Source: Methanoculleus thermophilus (GTDB lineage Archaea; Halobacteriota; Methanomicrobia; Methanomicrobiales; Methanoculleaceae). From it: a DNA stretch of 44,247 nucleotides. Shown here in pieces: positions 32,905 through 41,256 of this stretch. Below the pieces are notes generated by a model. That model was not told the origin of the DNA and did no database searches. It saw only the letters and a list, made by a program, of their open reading frames with translations. The stretch lies in assembly GCF_001571405.1 (NCBI RefSeq), contig NZ_BCNX01000014.1, positions 1 through 44,247 on the forward strand, given 5' to 3'. Both the position numbers and the translations under genes were made by a program. Position 1 is the stretch's first letter; the number at the start of each line of letters is the position of its first letter.

Positions 32905-33867
32905 ATGGATGAGAAGATGTTTACCCCAGGCGGCATGGAACGTATGCAGGCCTTAAGCGACCGGGATAATGTTCCGTATCCCCGGGGAGACGGGATGGTC
33001 AAACTGGTGAACACGGGCTGGCTGGCCGACCACCTCAACGACAGCAACCTGACGATCCTGGATGTCCAGCCGGATGTGCACGACTACATCCAGGAACACA
33101 TCCCCGGTGCAGTTTACCTGACCGAAGGGGTTCTGCGGGTCTCCAACCGTGGCTTCCCAACGACATACAGCCCGAACTCCTGTATCCAGGAAGCGTTCCG
33201 GCGCGCAGGTGTTGAAGCCGACTCTCCGGTAGTTGTTTACACCTCCAAAGGCGCGTTCTCCGGTCGGGGTGACGGGCTTGCGCAGACGATGATGGCCTAT
33301 ACCCTGGCAAAGTATGGGCATAACAAAGTATACCTCCTCGATGGTGGGCTTGATGCCTGGAAGAGCGAGGGTCTGGAACTCTCGCAGGACTACCCCACAG
33401 TTGAACCGTCCAACTTCACCGTTGAGGTCCGCGACGAGTACGCTATCGGATACGAGGAGTTCGTACGGATTAAGGACAACGAGGGTGTGGTTGTGCTCGA
33501 CGCGCGCCCGGCAAAGTTCTATGAAGGACAGGGACCCTGGCGGGTCGCCGGGCATATCCCTGGCGCCATCAACCTGCCCTGGAGAAGCCTGATGACCGAC
33601 GAGAACCCGATGCAGTTCAGATCGAACGCCGAACTCGATATCATTCTCGAAGAGCACGGCGTCGATCGGAACCAGACTGTCATCTGCACGTGCGGGACCG
33701 GCCGGGAGGCTACAAACGAGTTCGTTCTCTTGAAGTGGCTTTACCTCTACCCGAACGTCCGGATCTACGAGGGTTCGTTCACCGAATGGGTTAGCCGTCC
33801 GGGTAGTCCAGTCGTGGAAGGACCGGAATCACGAGAACGTAGAGCAGAGACGGCGCCCGCACGATAA
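32905..33867 (+). CDS. Sulfurtransferase with two rhodanese domains
   Basis: A 320-residue cytoplasmic protein. Rhodanese domain 1 (about 32-160) has Ser/Gly at the active-site loop (VYTSKGAFSGRG) and no Cys, so it is probably inactive. Domain 2 (about 172-305) has the loop CTCGTGREA with the likely persulfide Cys at 263. This inactive/active pair is the usual thiosulfate or mercaptopyruvate sulfurtransferase plan. Unlike the usual plan, a 30-residue N-terminal lead precedes domain 1. ATG at 32905 follows a good ribosome site; GTG at 32896 lies inside that site. Confidence 0.9.
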   Translation: MDEKMFTPGGMERMQALSDRDNVPYPRGDGMVKLVNTGWLADHLNDSNLTILDVQPDVHDYIQEHIPGAVYLTEGVLRVSNRGFPTTYSPNSCIQEAFRRAGVEADSPVVVYTSKGAFSGRGDGLAQTMMAYTLAKYGHNKVYLLDGGLDAWKSEGLELSQDYPTVEPSNFTVEVRDEYAIGYEEFVRIKDNEGVVVLDARPAKFYEGQGPWRVAGHIPGAINLPWRSLMTDENPMQFRSNAELDIILEEHGVDRNQTVICTCGTGREATNEFVLLKWLYLYPNVRIYEGSFTEWVSRPGSPVVEGPESRERRAETAPAR

Positions 33868-34425
33868 TCTGTGAACATCAGGGCAACCGGTCAAAACCAT
33901 TATTTTTTACAATTTACTAATCGAAGAGTATAAATAAATCGAGTTCTCATACACTCTCAGAGAGATTTGGATCCACACTAGACACTTCCCCCCTTGACGT
34001 CGTCTTTTTGTGTATCCTCTTCTCTCTAAACCGCATTTCTTAGCGCTTACTGCTTGACCGATATGTGAACTTCTACAACGCGCTGCACTCATAGGTTCTT
34101 GACGCATCTCGCGCCCCCCTGAATTGTCAGCACTCTCTCTACCGTTCGGTCGTGAAGCCGCTCCCTGTTTTAGATGCCCCGGTAAACGTTGCCATGCAGC
34201 AATTTACCCCGCTCGTACTGCCCTCTACACGGGCCACTCGATCTCTCTCGTGGTGCTGAAGTTGCTGCAAAGCCGTGCCGAATGTATATATCAACGCCTA
34301 TCGACCTCATGAGCAGTCCCTGAAAATATCCGAAGAGCGTCATCAACTATACCGTCAGATAGGGTGATCCTTAATTCCCCCGAGGACGAACTCTTGATCA
34401 GTACACTCTCCTTCGCTGGCACATC
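33868..34425. other. Gene-free stretch with TATA box of the SLC13-type gene
   Basis: No gene is recognised in these 558 bp. The first part (33890-34060) is visibly AT-richer than the flanks. GTATATATC at 34284-34292 is a good TATA box and would give the following gene a leader of about 110 bases, since no other box lies nearer. Weak frames on both strands have no protein-like features. Confidence 0.5.
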
Positions 34426-35679
34426 ATGGGCACCCTCATTCCGCTTATCGTCCTCATTGTCGTCTTCGTCCTGATCGCGGTCCGAAAAGTAGGCAACATC
34501 AACTTTCGCATCTGGCAGGTGATGCTCCTTGGCGCCGCGGCCGTCCTCGTTGCAGGAGCGATAACGCCAAAGGATGCGCTCGCATCCATCAATCTTGACG
34601 TGATGCTCTTCCTCTTCTTTATGTTCGTGATCGGGGAAGCGCTCGCGGCAAGCGGTTACCTCTACCACCTCTCTTATCATCTCTTTGCCCGAGCGGGATC
34701 GGTCCGCCACCTGGTCTTTCTCATCCTCATCGGCGGCGGTCTCCTCTCGGCGCTCCTGATGAACGATACCCTCGCGGTCGTCGGGACCCCCCTGATGCTT
34801 TACTTTGCTCGACGGCACGGGATATCCCCCAAACTTCTCCTGCTTTCGCTCGCGTTTGCGGTCACGACGGGAAGTGTTGCTAGCCCGATAGGAAACCCGC
34901 AGAATCTCCTCATCGCGCTCTCGGGCGGTATCGAGAACCCGTTCATCACGTTCCCGCTCTATCTGGCTCTCCCGACGGTGATCTCCCTTTTGCTTGCTTA
35001 TTGGTTCCTCTGTCGGGCGTTTCCTGATGATCTCAACTCTGCCATCCCGCTCGTGCACCGAAAGGAGGAGATCCTCGACCCCGACCTTGCCTCCCTCGCT
35101 CGACTCTCCCTCATCCTACTCGTTCTCCTGATTGGAGCAAAGATTCTCGCGGCCGTGCTTTTCCCTGCCTTCGATATCGGGTTGACATGGATTGCAGTCA
35201 TCGCAGCGCTTCCGATCCTTCTTGGCAGCAGGAGGCGATTTGAGATAGTCTATCGGATCGATTGGCCGACACTGGCCTTCTTCGCCGGCCTCTTCGTCCT
35301 TATGGCGAGTGTCTGGCAGTCGGGGGTCTTCCAGCCGCTCATCGAGGAGAGTCCTCTTGATATCACCGCTCCCCCGGTCATTCTCGCGATGGGCGTCATC
35401 GTCTCCCAGTTCGTGTCGAACGTTCCCTTCGTCGCCCTATCTCTTCCCGTCCTCTCACATCTAGGGGCATCCACGGCGGGCATGATGGCGCTTGCGGCCG
35501 GCAGCACGATCGCAGGGAACATGCTGATCCTCGGGGCGGCAAGCAACGTCATCATCATTCAGTGCGCGGAGAGAGAGGGTGAGACGCTGACATTCGGCGA
35601 ATTCGCCCGGGTCGGTCTCCCGCTCACCATCGCCCAGGCGGCGGTCTACGCGCTCTTCCTCTCCTTCATTCCGGCATGA
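34426..35679 (+). CDS. SLC13/ArsB-NhaD-type anion or Na+/H+ transporter
   Basis: A 417-residue membrane protein with about 11-12 hydrophobic segments, belonging to the ion transporter superfamily. Two re-entrant-type blocks are visible: LSALLMNDTLAVVGTPLML (about 104-122) with GSVASPIGNPQNLLI (about 146-160), and later SQFVSNVPFVALSLPVL with AGNMLILGAASNVIII. These NDT/NVP and GNP/ASN motifs are typical of SLC13, ArsB and NhaD relatives, so the ion cannot be assigned. Its 3' end overlaps the Clp1-like gene by 34 bp. Confidence 0.86.
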   Translation: MGTLIPLIVLIVVFVLIAVRKVGNINFRIWQVMLLGAAAVLVAGAITPKDALASINLDVMLFLFFMFVIGEALAASGYLYHLSYHLFARAGSVRHLVFLILIGGGLLSALLMNDTLAVVGTPLMLYFARRHGISPKLLLLSLAFAVTTGSVASPIGNPQNLLIALSGGIENPFITFPLYLALPTVISLLLAYWFLCRAFPDDLNSAIPLVHRKEEILDPDLASLARLSLILLVLLIGAKILAAVLFPAFDIGLTWIAVIAALPILLGSRRRFEIVYRIDWPTLAFFAGLFVLMASVWQSGVFQPLIEESPLDITAPPVILAMGVIVSQFVSNVPFVALSLPVLSHLGASTAGMMALAAGSTIAGNMLILGAASNVIIIQCAEREGETLTFGEFARVGLPLTIAQAAVYALFLSFIPA

Positions 35680-36572
35680 GGGTTGGGGTGGGTGGACTCC
35701 ATAGACCCCGGCTCTGCTGCGAGATCCAGGTAGATCGAGCCGAACCTGACCGACGCGACGGCGGCCTGGTCGAAGGGCGGGGCGAAGACCTCGAGCACCT
35801 GCCCTCTACGGTGCACCTTTTCGACAATCGCAAGGGCAAGAACGAAGTTCTCCGGATCGTTGAAGGAGACCAACCGCCCCTTGATCTCGTGCGGGTTCTT
35901 CATGTCGGGGATCCTGCCCTGAAATCCGAGTCCGAGGAGCGAGATCCCCTGTGCCCTCCCTTCGGCAAAGTAGGCCGCGAAACACTCTTCACGGTAGCGT
36001 CGCCTCTCGATTGGACTCCGGGCGACGGCTGCAGGCGCCACGGGGATCCGGTGTATCGCCATTGCGGGGTCCCGGGAAAAGTTCGCAAGAATTCGTTCCA
36101 GTTCCCGTCCATGCTGGAGGGCGACGATGCGGGTCGGGCGGAGAAGGTCGATCATCTGAACCTGGAACTCGATCCCTGCTCCTCCATAGATGAGTCCGGG
36201 GGAGTCGATGATAGTGACATCGGTCGAGAGTTCGGCGGCTTTCTCGACAAGGCGCTTTGCTCCGGTCAGCATCTGAATGAAGTGACCGCCGGGGGAGGTT
36301 GAGCCGACAAACCGAAGATAGGACTGGCATGGTGGTTCCGGCGCGCCGTTGTAGATGACCATCCCTTCGGTCGTCGGGGGGCCTATCCGGGACTGCCCGG
36401 TGTCGCAGTCGACGTATGCTGTCTTCGTATGGATAGCAGCCCTCTCGACGAGGTAGTGGCAGAGAGTCGACTTGCCGCTGTCCGTCGCTCCGATGACATA
36501 TACGCGCTCGGGGGTATCCGCCCGGAGAAGCGCCTCGGTGAGTTCCTCCCATTCTCTCCCGATGCTGATCAT
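35646..36572 (-). CDS. Clp1-like polynucleotide 5'-kinase (P-loop protein)
   Basis: A 308-residue protein with the Walker A motif GATDSGKST (about 27-35), YVDCDTGQSRIGPPT (about 53-67; the Clp1/Grc3 D-x-D-x-GQ motif) and the Walker B-like VTIIDSPGLIYG (about 116-127). Archaeal relatives phosphorylate RNA or DNA 5'-OH ends. The ATG at 36572 is preferred because TTCTATATCT is centred 28 bp upstream, fitting a leaderless mRNA; an in-frame ATG at 36656 lies before that box. Confidence 0.87.
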   Translation of the reverse strand: MISIGREWEELTEALLRADTPERVYVIGATDSGKSTLCHYLVERAAIHTKTAYVDCDTGQSRIGPPTTEGMVIYNGAPEPPCQSYLRFVGSTSPGGHFIQMLTGAKRLVEKAAELSTDVTIIDSPGLIYGGAGIEFQVQMIDLLRPTRIVALQHGRELERILANFSRDPAMAIHRIPVAPAAVARSPIERRRYREECFAAYFAEGRAQGISLLGLGFQGRIPDMKNPHEIKGRLVSFNDPENFVLALAIVEKVHRRGQVLEVFAPPFDQAAVASVRFGSIYLDLAAEPGSMESTHPNPHAGMKERKSA

Positions 36573-36595
36573 AGCAGGAGGATAGTGTGGCCCAT

Positions 36596-36605
36596 AGATA
36601 TAGAA
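36596..36605 (-). promoter_or_regulatory. TATA box for the Clp1-like gene (leaderless)
   Basis: TTCTATATCT on the minus strand is centred 28 bp before the ATG at 36572. No ribosome binding site precedes that ATG. Confidence 0.5.
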
Positions 36606-36618
36606 CGCTCTCGGGACA

Positions 36619-36804
36619 TTATCCCGGTCCCTGCCGGGCCCCACCTCGTGACCCATGGCGTTGCAGGGGCATCGATGACGACCGGCGCATCAGGTGAAGA
36701 TCCGTTGAGGGTAAAGGGAAGAACGTGGGCAGGAGCAGGTTTGTGATAAGAAGCGCGGCGAGGAGAGCGGCGAAGATCCGGCGGGATCTATTATGGTTCC
36801 GCAT
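36619..36804 (-). CDS. Possible small membrane peptide, unrecognised
   Basis: A 61-codon frame starts with a basic stretch, then a hydrophobic segment (IFAALLAALLITNLLLP, about residues 10-26), and ends in an Arg/Gly-rich tail. The first 30 codons look like a signal anchor; the tail does not look like a protein. No ribosome binding site is visible. It overlaps the promoter of the Clp1-like gene. It could equally be a chance frame. Confidence 0.22.
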   Translation of the reverse strand: MRNHNRSRRIFAALLAALLITNLLLPTFFPLPSTDLHLMRRSSSMPLQRHGSRGGARQGPG

Positions 36805-36847
36805 CTGCGGGCAACCCGACGGGCGCCGTTTGCCCTCAAAAATTGGG

Positions 36848-37324
36848 TTAGAGATTCTTTAAGGCGACAATATCGGTCACGCCGGTGAGCTTCCAGATAT
36901 TTGAGCGCTCTTCGGAGGCGATCGACTCGAGCGGTTCTTCGGGCTTATGGCCGAGCGCGGCAAGGATATTCTTTGAGAGGCCATGCTTCTTGATCATATC
37001 TACGAACTTTTCCCTGATGATCTTCTTCTCGATCGCATCCTCAAGCTGCACCAGGTATCCTTGCATGGTTACGAAGGTGTAGCAGGAGAGATCGCTTGAA
37101 TACTTCTCAATCTCCACGGAGACATACGGGTGCTGCTTGAAGAGGTTATTCTTTCTGCCGTACTTGGTCGCAAGGAAGTAGAGAAACTTTCCGTCGAAGA
37201 CATACAGAAACGGGGCGATATAAGGGTATTTGGCACCCTGGAAAGCAATGCGGCTGATAAATCCTTCTTCGATGAGTTTATCGTACTCTTCTTTATCCAT
37301 ATTCGGGATCTTCACAATCTCCAT
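36848..37324 (-). CDS. Pyridoxamine 5'-phosphate oxidase-like flavin-binding protein
   Basis: A 158-residue split-barrel protein with MDKEEYDKLIEEGFISRIAF at the start, then YPYIAPFLYVFDGKFLYFLAT (in parts, about 33-53) and HPYVSVEIEKY (about 65-75), the FMN/F420-barrel pattern. Such proteins bind FMN, heme or F420; this one has no substrate residues I can assign. AGGAGG lies close before the ATG, and an inverted repeat covers the promoter region. The gene stands alone. Confidence 0.86.
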   Translation of the reverse strand: MEIVKIPNMDKEEYDKLIEEGFISRIAFQGAKYPYIAPFLYVFDGKFLYFLATKYGRKNNLFKQHPYVSVEIEKYSSDLSCYTFVTMQGYLVQLEDAIEKKIIREKFVDMIKKHGLSKNILAALGHKPEEPLESIASEERSNIWKLTGVTDIVALKNL

Positions 37325-37345
37325 CGGGCATCCTCCTATTCCGGT

Positions 37346-37369
37346 AACCTATGAGGGTTCATATAGGTT
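37346..37369 (-). promoter_or_regulatory. Inverted repeat in the promoter of the PNPOx-like gene
   Basis: AACCTAT (37346-37352) and ATAGGTT (37363-37369) are exact complements with a 10-base spacer. On the minus strand the first arm contains CCTATATGAAC, a TATA-like sequence about 38 bp before the ATG at 37324. A protein bound here would block that promoter, so it is a candidate operator. The rest of 37370-37600 contains nothing I recognise. Confidence 0.4.
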
Positions 37370-37647
37370 TCCACGGGAGGATTATACTTACCGGGTTGAT
37401 TGAACAGGTGGGAGTTGCGGGCCCGGTCTTTGGTGTTTCCGGTTCCATTGCCTAGAATGCGGATAACCGGATGGTTTGAGCGGCGTTGTCTCGTTAACTG
37501 CCCCGGACTAGGGCAATCCTGATTGGCATGCGTTGATGCTGGATCTGAGATCTCCGGATGGCTGACGACGGCCTATATCGCAAATGATTTTGCGAGAGGG
37601 GTTATTTTTTTCAAAATTAAATATAATAATGTATATATAATCTAATC

Positions 37648-38973
37648 GTGAAAAAAGTGGGCATGAGCAAACACGATGCAAACGCTCTAATCCTCCTTGG
37701 AATTGCCGTATGCACCGGATCCCTCCTCATGGTGCCGGCCATTGCCAGTCCTGTGCAGGGGCTCACGGCGCTGGAATCGGGGGTGTTGCTCCAGTCTCCG
37801 CTCAACAATATTCTATCAGATGAAGCGAAATTGGACTCTCCCGATCTCGAGGGCGAAGGAGATACCCCTGAAACGCTCCAGCCCCCGGCTCTTGCCGAGA
37901 CTCCTGACCCGCTTGATGATACGGAGCAGACGGAGCCTGCCGAACCGGAGTTCACCGGCCAGCCCGTTGATCCGACTCCCGCAACTGATGCGCCCATGAA
38001 CGGCCCTGCGGATGACGAACGTCTGGCAGAGATCATAGACAGCACGAGCATCTCCCTGGTGAGACTCTCAATGAAGCATGCACACGCTCTCTACCTGAAC
38101 GATACGGATGCTGCAGCAGAGGCAGCAGACGAACTGTACGCGCTCTCCAGCAGGGTGCTTGCGGAGGTTCAGATGCTTGAGGTCTCCCCTGACCGTGCGC
38201 CCGTCAGGGATGAGTTCGTCCGGTCACTCCTGGCCTACTCATCTGCGGGCAAGACACTTGCCAATGCAACGGATACCGGGACCGCGGAGTCTGTTCGGGC
38301 AGCCTTCAGGGATCTGGAGATCGCATCGGATGGCCTTGAGGTGGTCAGTCAACAGACCTTCGCTGTGCGGTCGGCGAGCACCGGTCTTTCCACGATGAGA
38401 ACCGCCACCCTGGCAGCAGAGACGCCCGCCGCCTGGACCAGTTCGGCCGATCTGGTATCGGTCACGCCCCCGGAGGAGGTGCTGGCCCTTGGTGAGCGCT
38501 ACACCTACGACGATCCTGCTGGCGAGAATATGATCTCGCTGATCGCGGAGTCCACCCGGGATGCATCGGCGTACGAGGAAGTCTCGGCCAACACGTCTCC
38601 GACGCGAATCGAGGCCGGTGATGGGCGCACGTTCCTCCTTGTTGCCCTAAAGTCAACAAACCTCGGGCATAAAGGCGACTCCGATCTCTATACCATTGAG
38701 ACCCCAGGACGCGACGCGTTCACCCTTGAGGGTCAGGGATTGGCGTTCAAGCCTCTTGAGGTCCCGTCCTTCACATCCCTTGGTGAATCGTTCGACAGAA
38801 AGCTCCTTGAGCGCTACGAATCCCTGAAAGGTTACCTCTACTTCGATGTTCCTGCTGACTTTGACGTCACCAGCGCGACGCTTCGAGTGGATCTCGGGGA
38901 TGCCGGCACTCCTGCTTGGGATCTCGGAAGAGATTTCGCAAAAGAGTCCGGCGGCGATGCGGTTTCTGTGTAA
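37648..38973 (+). CDS. Secreted or lipid-anchored protein of unknown function
   Basis: 441 residues. Starts with a signal peptide (hydrophobic ALILLGIAVCTGSLLMVPAIA, about 13-33), then an acidic Pro/Glu/Asp/Thr-rich linker (about 55-125), a helical region (about 126-225), and a C-terminal beta domain (about 265-425: FLLVALKSTNLGHKGDSDLYTI) resembling the DUF4352 immunoglobulin-like fold. GTG at 37648 is given as the start; ATG at 37663 is equally possible because TATATATAA (37632-37640) is 27 bp before it. An upstream AAATATAATAA suits the GTG. I do not recognise the helical part. Confidence 0.7.
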   Translation: MKKVGMSKHDANALILLGIAVCTGSLLMVPAIASPVQGLTALESGVLLQSPLNNILSDEAKLDSPDLEGEGDTPETLQPPALAETPDPLDDTEQTEPAEPEFTGQPVDPTPATDAPMNGPADDERLAEIIDSTSISLVRLSMKHAHALYLNDTDAAAEAADELYALSSRVLAEVQMLEVSPDRAPVRDEFVRSLLAYSSAGKTLANATDTGTAESVRAAFRDLEIASDGLEVVSQQTFAVRSASTGLSTMRTATLAAETPAAWTSSADLVSVTPPEEVLALGERYTYDDPAGENMISLIAESTRDASAYEEVSANTSPTRIEAGDGRTFLLVALKSTNLGHKGDSDLYTIETPGRDAFTLEGQGLAFKPLEVPSFTSLGESFDRKLLERYESLKGYLYFDVPADFDVTSATLRVDLGDAGTPAWDLGRDFAKESGGDAVSV

Positions 38974-38992
38974 CCGCATCACACTCTTTTTA

Positions 38993-39493
38993 TCATTCAA
39001 GGGAGAGCAGTTCCACGTTCTGTGTTACCGTATCCAGCACTGCGATGGTTGGTCTCCCGGTCAGGTAGCCACAGACCTCCCCGGGGTTGACGACCAGTCT
39101 CCTCCCGAGGCTGCGTGCCCCGGCTTGATGGGTGTGGCCGTGGACCACAACGTCAAAAGCCCCCTGCCCGATAAGTGCCTGCAGGAGTTCTCGTTCATCG
39201 CCGTGCAGCAGCCCTATCGTCAATCCCCCGGCAGTGATCTCAGCAAATCTCCCTCTCAGACAGAGGTGCTCGTGCTCGGCAAACCGGGCGGCGAGGAGGT
39301 GATGGTCACCATCGTTGTTCCCAAGAACCCCGATCAGCGGAGATTGCAGATTCGCGAGCCGGGGGATGACGAATGGAGAAACATAGTCCCCGGCATGGAG
39401 TGTCAGGGATACCTGCTCCTCGTTCAGCCGCTTTACGGCTGCATCCACCATCTGGATGTTGTCGTGGGTGTCAGAGAGAATTCCGATGCGCAT
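38993..39493 (-). CDS. YfcE/MJ0936-type metallophosphoesterase
   Basis: A 166-residue calcineurin-like phosphoesterase. Metal motifs are in the usual order: ILSDTHD (about 5-11), HAGDYV (about 33-38), GVLGNNDGD (about 55-63), LLHGDE (about 95-100) and VVHGHTHQAG (about 116-125). Family members hydrolyse phosphodiesters with broad specificity in vitro; the natural substrate is unknown. The ATG at 39493 follows CCAGGAG by about 8 bases; a GTG at 39502 lies partly inside that site. It ends 20 bp from the convergent secreted-protein gene. Confidence 0.9.
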   Translation of the reverse strand: MRIGILSDTHDNIQMVDAAVKRLNEEQVSLTLHAGDYVSPFVIPRLANLQSPLIGVLGNNDGDHHLLAARFAEHEHLCLRGRFAEITAGGLTIGLLHGDERELLQALIGQGAFDVVVHGHTHQAGARSLGRRLVVNPGEVCGYLTGRPTIAVLDTVTQNVELLSLE

Positions 39494-39785
39494 ATTATGC
39501 ACTCCTGGCTGCAGTCACGATATAACTGACTGTGTGCCCCGCGGATTCCACCTGCCGGACAATCAGAGGTGCGCTCCCACCCTCCTGCCATAGATATTCC
39601 AGCCGTTCTATCCTCTAATTTTCTCGATTCTTGCTGATTATCCGTTTTTCTCACCGTAAAAATTTTATTCAACCATTTTCTGATACTGAAATAGAACTCG
39701 CACTCCCGTGGATGATTCGAATTTTAGGCGCGGATCAGGCCCGATTCACCGGGAGGCGGAGATGATGATTTTGTGGAGTTGCAGT

Positions 39786-39971
39786 ATGTGGGCGTATGTC
39801 AAGCGCTTTGATGGCAAAACAGAAGAGCGAGAGTTCCCTGCAGGGGTAAATATCGAGATCGGTGATATTCTTGAGGACGGCTCGGTCGTCATCGATGTTT
39901 CATACCCGGATGAGGCCGACGACTATACGGATTCATACGATCTCGATCCACTGGAGGCCTATGACGACTGA
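39786..39971 (+). CDS. Small acidic protein, unrecognised
   Basis: A 61-residue protein (MWAYVKRFDGKTEEREFP...) ending in a very acidic stretch rich in Asp, Tyr and Ser (DEADDYTDSYDLDPLEAYDD). It looks like a small beta-strand protein with a flexible acidic tail. GGAG lies 8 bases before this ATG. In-frame ATGs at 39762 and 39765 follow another purine-rich site (GGGAGGCGGAG) and would add 7-8 residues, so the start is open. No family is recognised. It is convergent with the USP-GNAT gene. Confidence 0.65.
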   Translation: MWAYVKRFDGKTEEREFPAGVNIEIGDILEDGSVVIDVSYPDEADDYTDSYDLDPLEAYDD

Positions 39972-40010
39972 GATGGGAGTTCAAGCCCGATAGGGCGGTC
40001 CCCTCCCAAG

Positions 40011-41246
40011 TTATCGTCGAAACGGACCGGCAAAGCGGCGCATCGGTTGAACGTTTGCTCCTTCCATATCTCCAATGGCAAACGCGAACCTGGACCGGAT
40101 GGTCGGAGGAAGGTCGCTTTCTGGTATCGATACAAATCCATATGTTGCGTAAAACTCAACGAGGTTCCGGACCGAGTGCATGTACAGGGTGTCATGCTGG
40201 CACGCCTCGACGAGCGCGTCCATCGCCCTTCGGGCATACCCTCTTCCCCGGAACCGGACCGGGGTGAAGACTCCGTCCACCTCGTAGCCGTCCGGGTGTC
40301 GGCGGCACCTGGCGACGGAGACGAGGGTGCCGTCCGCAAAGACCCCGAATATCCTATCAGTCTCCGGGTTGGCCTTTAACTGGTGGTAATCAATCCAGAT
40401 CTCCTCGGCGAGGGGGAACTCTTCGCTCCGCAGTTCTCTGGTTTCAATCTTTAAGAGGATCGGGATTGCCAGAACCAATATCGGTGACTTTACGCATTCT
40501 ACGACTGCGCTCGTGACGCTCCCGAGCGGTGCGCTTCCTGCTGCATCACGCTTTCCTATGCGCGGAATCACGACTACGGAGGCATCGATCTCGTCCGCTA
40601 CGGCACAGATGATCTGCGCCGGATTTCCGGTCCGAATCATTGGGCGAATTTCATCTCCCGCTGGTGCAAGGTCTCTTCGCAGGAGATCCAGTCTTTCGGC
40701 TGCCTCCTGCTCCGTTTCCTGGCGCCCGGGCTCGATGACATGCAGGAGTACGGCAGTCCCGTCTCCGGCGTGATCTTTTAAGACAGAACGAACCTCCGGT
40801 GCCGTTGGTTCAAGATCAGTCGGCACCAGCAGGCGCCAAAAGAGCGGCGCCGGTCTCTTCCCACCCGATTGCGGCACGATCAGGACGTGTGTCCGTGCTT
40901 TCCTGAGTACGGTGGCTGCGACGTTTCCGGAGAGGAGGTTCCGAAGCAGGCCGGGGTCACGGACCCCCATTGCTATCAGGCCGGCTCCCATCTCATCGGC
41001 TGCCCGGAGTACTCTCTCCGCGACATCCGTTCCGTCGTCCTCTGCGATCGAGATTGCTGCCGTGATGCCCTGCTGCTGCACTCTCTCTTGCATCCGGTAA
41101 AGTTGGTCCTCGTCAGGCTGGGGTCCGTCCGATCGCCGGGCGTGGAGGAGGACGACCTCACGGACGCCCGGGATCTCACCGACCCGCTCCGCCATGAGCA
41201 TCGAGGCGGCGGAGAGGTCTGTTGGGATGAGTACCTTTGTAAACAT
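40011..41246 (-). CDS. Fusion of two universal-stress domains and a GNAT acetyltransferase
   Basis: A 411-residue cytoplasmic protein. USP domain 1 (about 1-126) begins KVLIPTDLSAAS and has an ATP-type loop near GVRDPGLLRNLLSGN (94-108). USP domain 2 (about 135-262) starts RLLVPTDLEPTA and has GKRDAAGSAPLGS (231-243). GNAT domain (about 267-411) has the acetyl-CoA motif VDGVFTPVRFRGRGYA (323-338) and a following YMHSVRNLVEFYATYGF helix. In mycobacteria a separate acetyltransferase modifies a USP protein, which gives precedent for the pairing. The gene lies 10 bp after the sensor gene, so they form one operon. Confidence 0.85.
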   Translation of the reverse strand: MFTKVLIPTDLSAASMLMAERVGEIPGVREVVLLHARRSDGPQPDEDQLYRMQERVQQQGITAAISIAEDDGTDVAERVLRAADEMGAGLIAMGVRDPGLLRNLLSGNVAATVLRKARTHVLIVPQSGGKRPAPLFWRLLVPTDLEPTAPEVRSVLKDHAGDGTAVLLHVIEPGRQETEQEAAERLDLLRRDLAPAGDEIRPMIRTGNPAQIICAVADEIDASVVVIPRIGKRDAAGSAPLGSVTSAVVECVKSPILVLAIPILLKIETRELRSEEFPLAEEIWIDYHQLKANPETDRIFGVFADGTLVSVARCRRHPDGYEVDGVFTPVRFRGRGYARRAMDALVEACQHDTLYMHSVRNLVEFYATYGFVSIPESDLPPTIRSRFAFAIGDMEGANVQPMRRFAGPFRR

Positions 41247-41256
41247 GGCTCATACC

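Noticed and set aside
33907-34107. Minus-strand frame of 66 codons as a transposase C-terminus
   Set aside because: Basic residues are suggestive, but I see no DDE motif, inverted ends or target duplication, and the tail is low-complexity.
34291-35058. Long minus-strand frame inside the SLC13-type gene
   Set aside because: It is a highly charged, low-complexity shadow of a membrane-protein gene on the plus strand, and lacks any family features.
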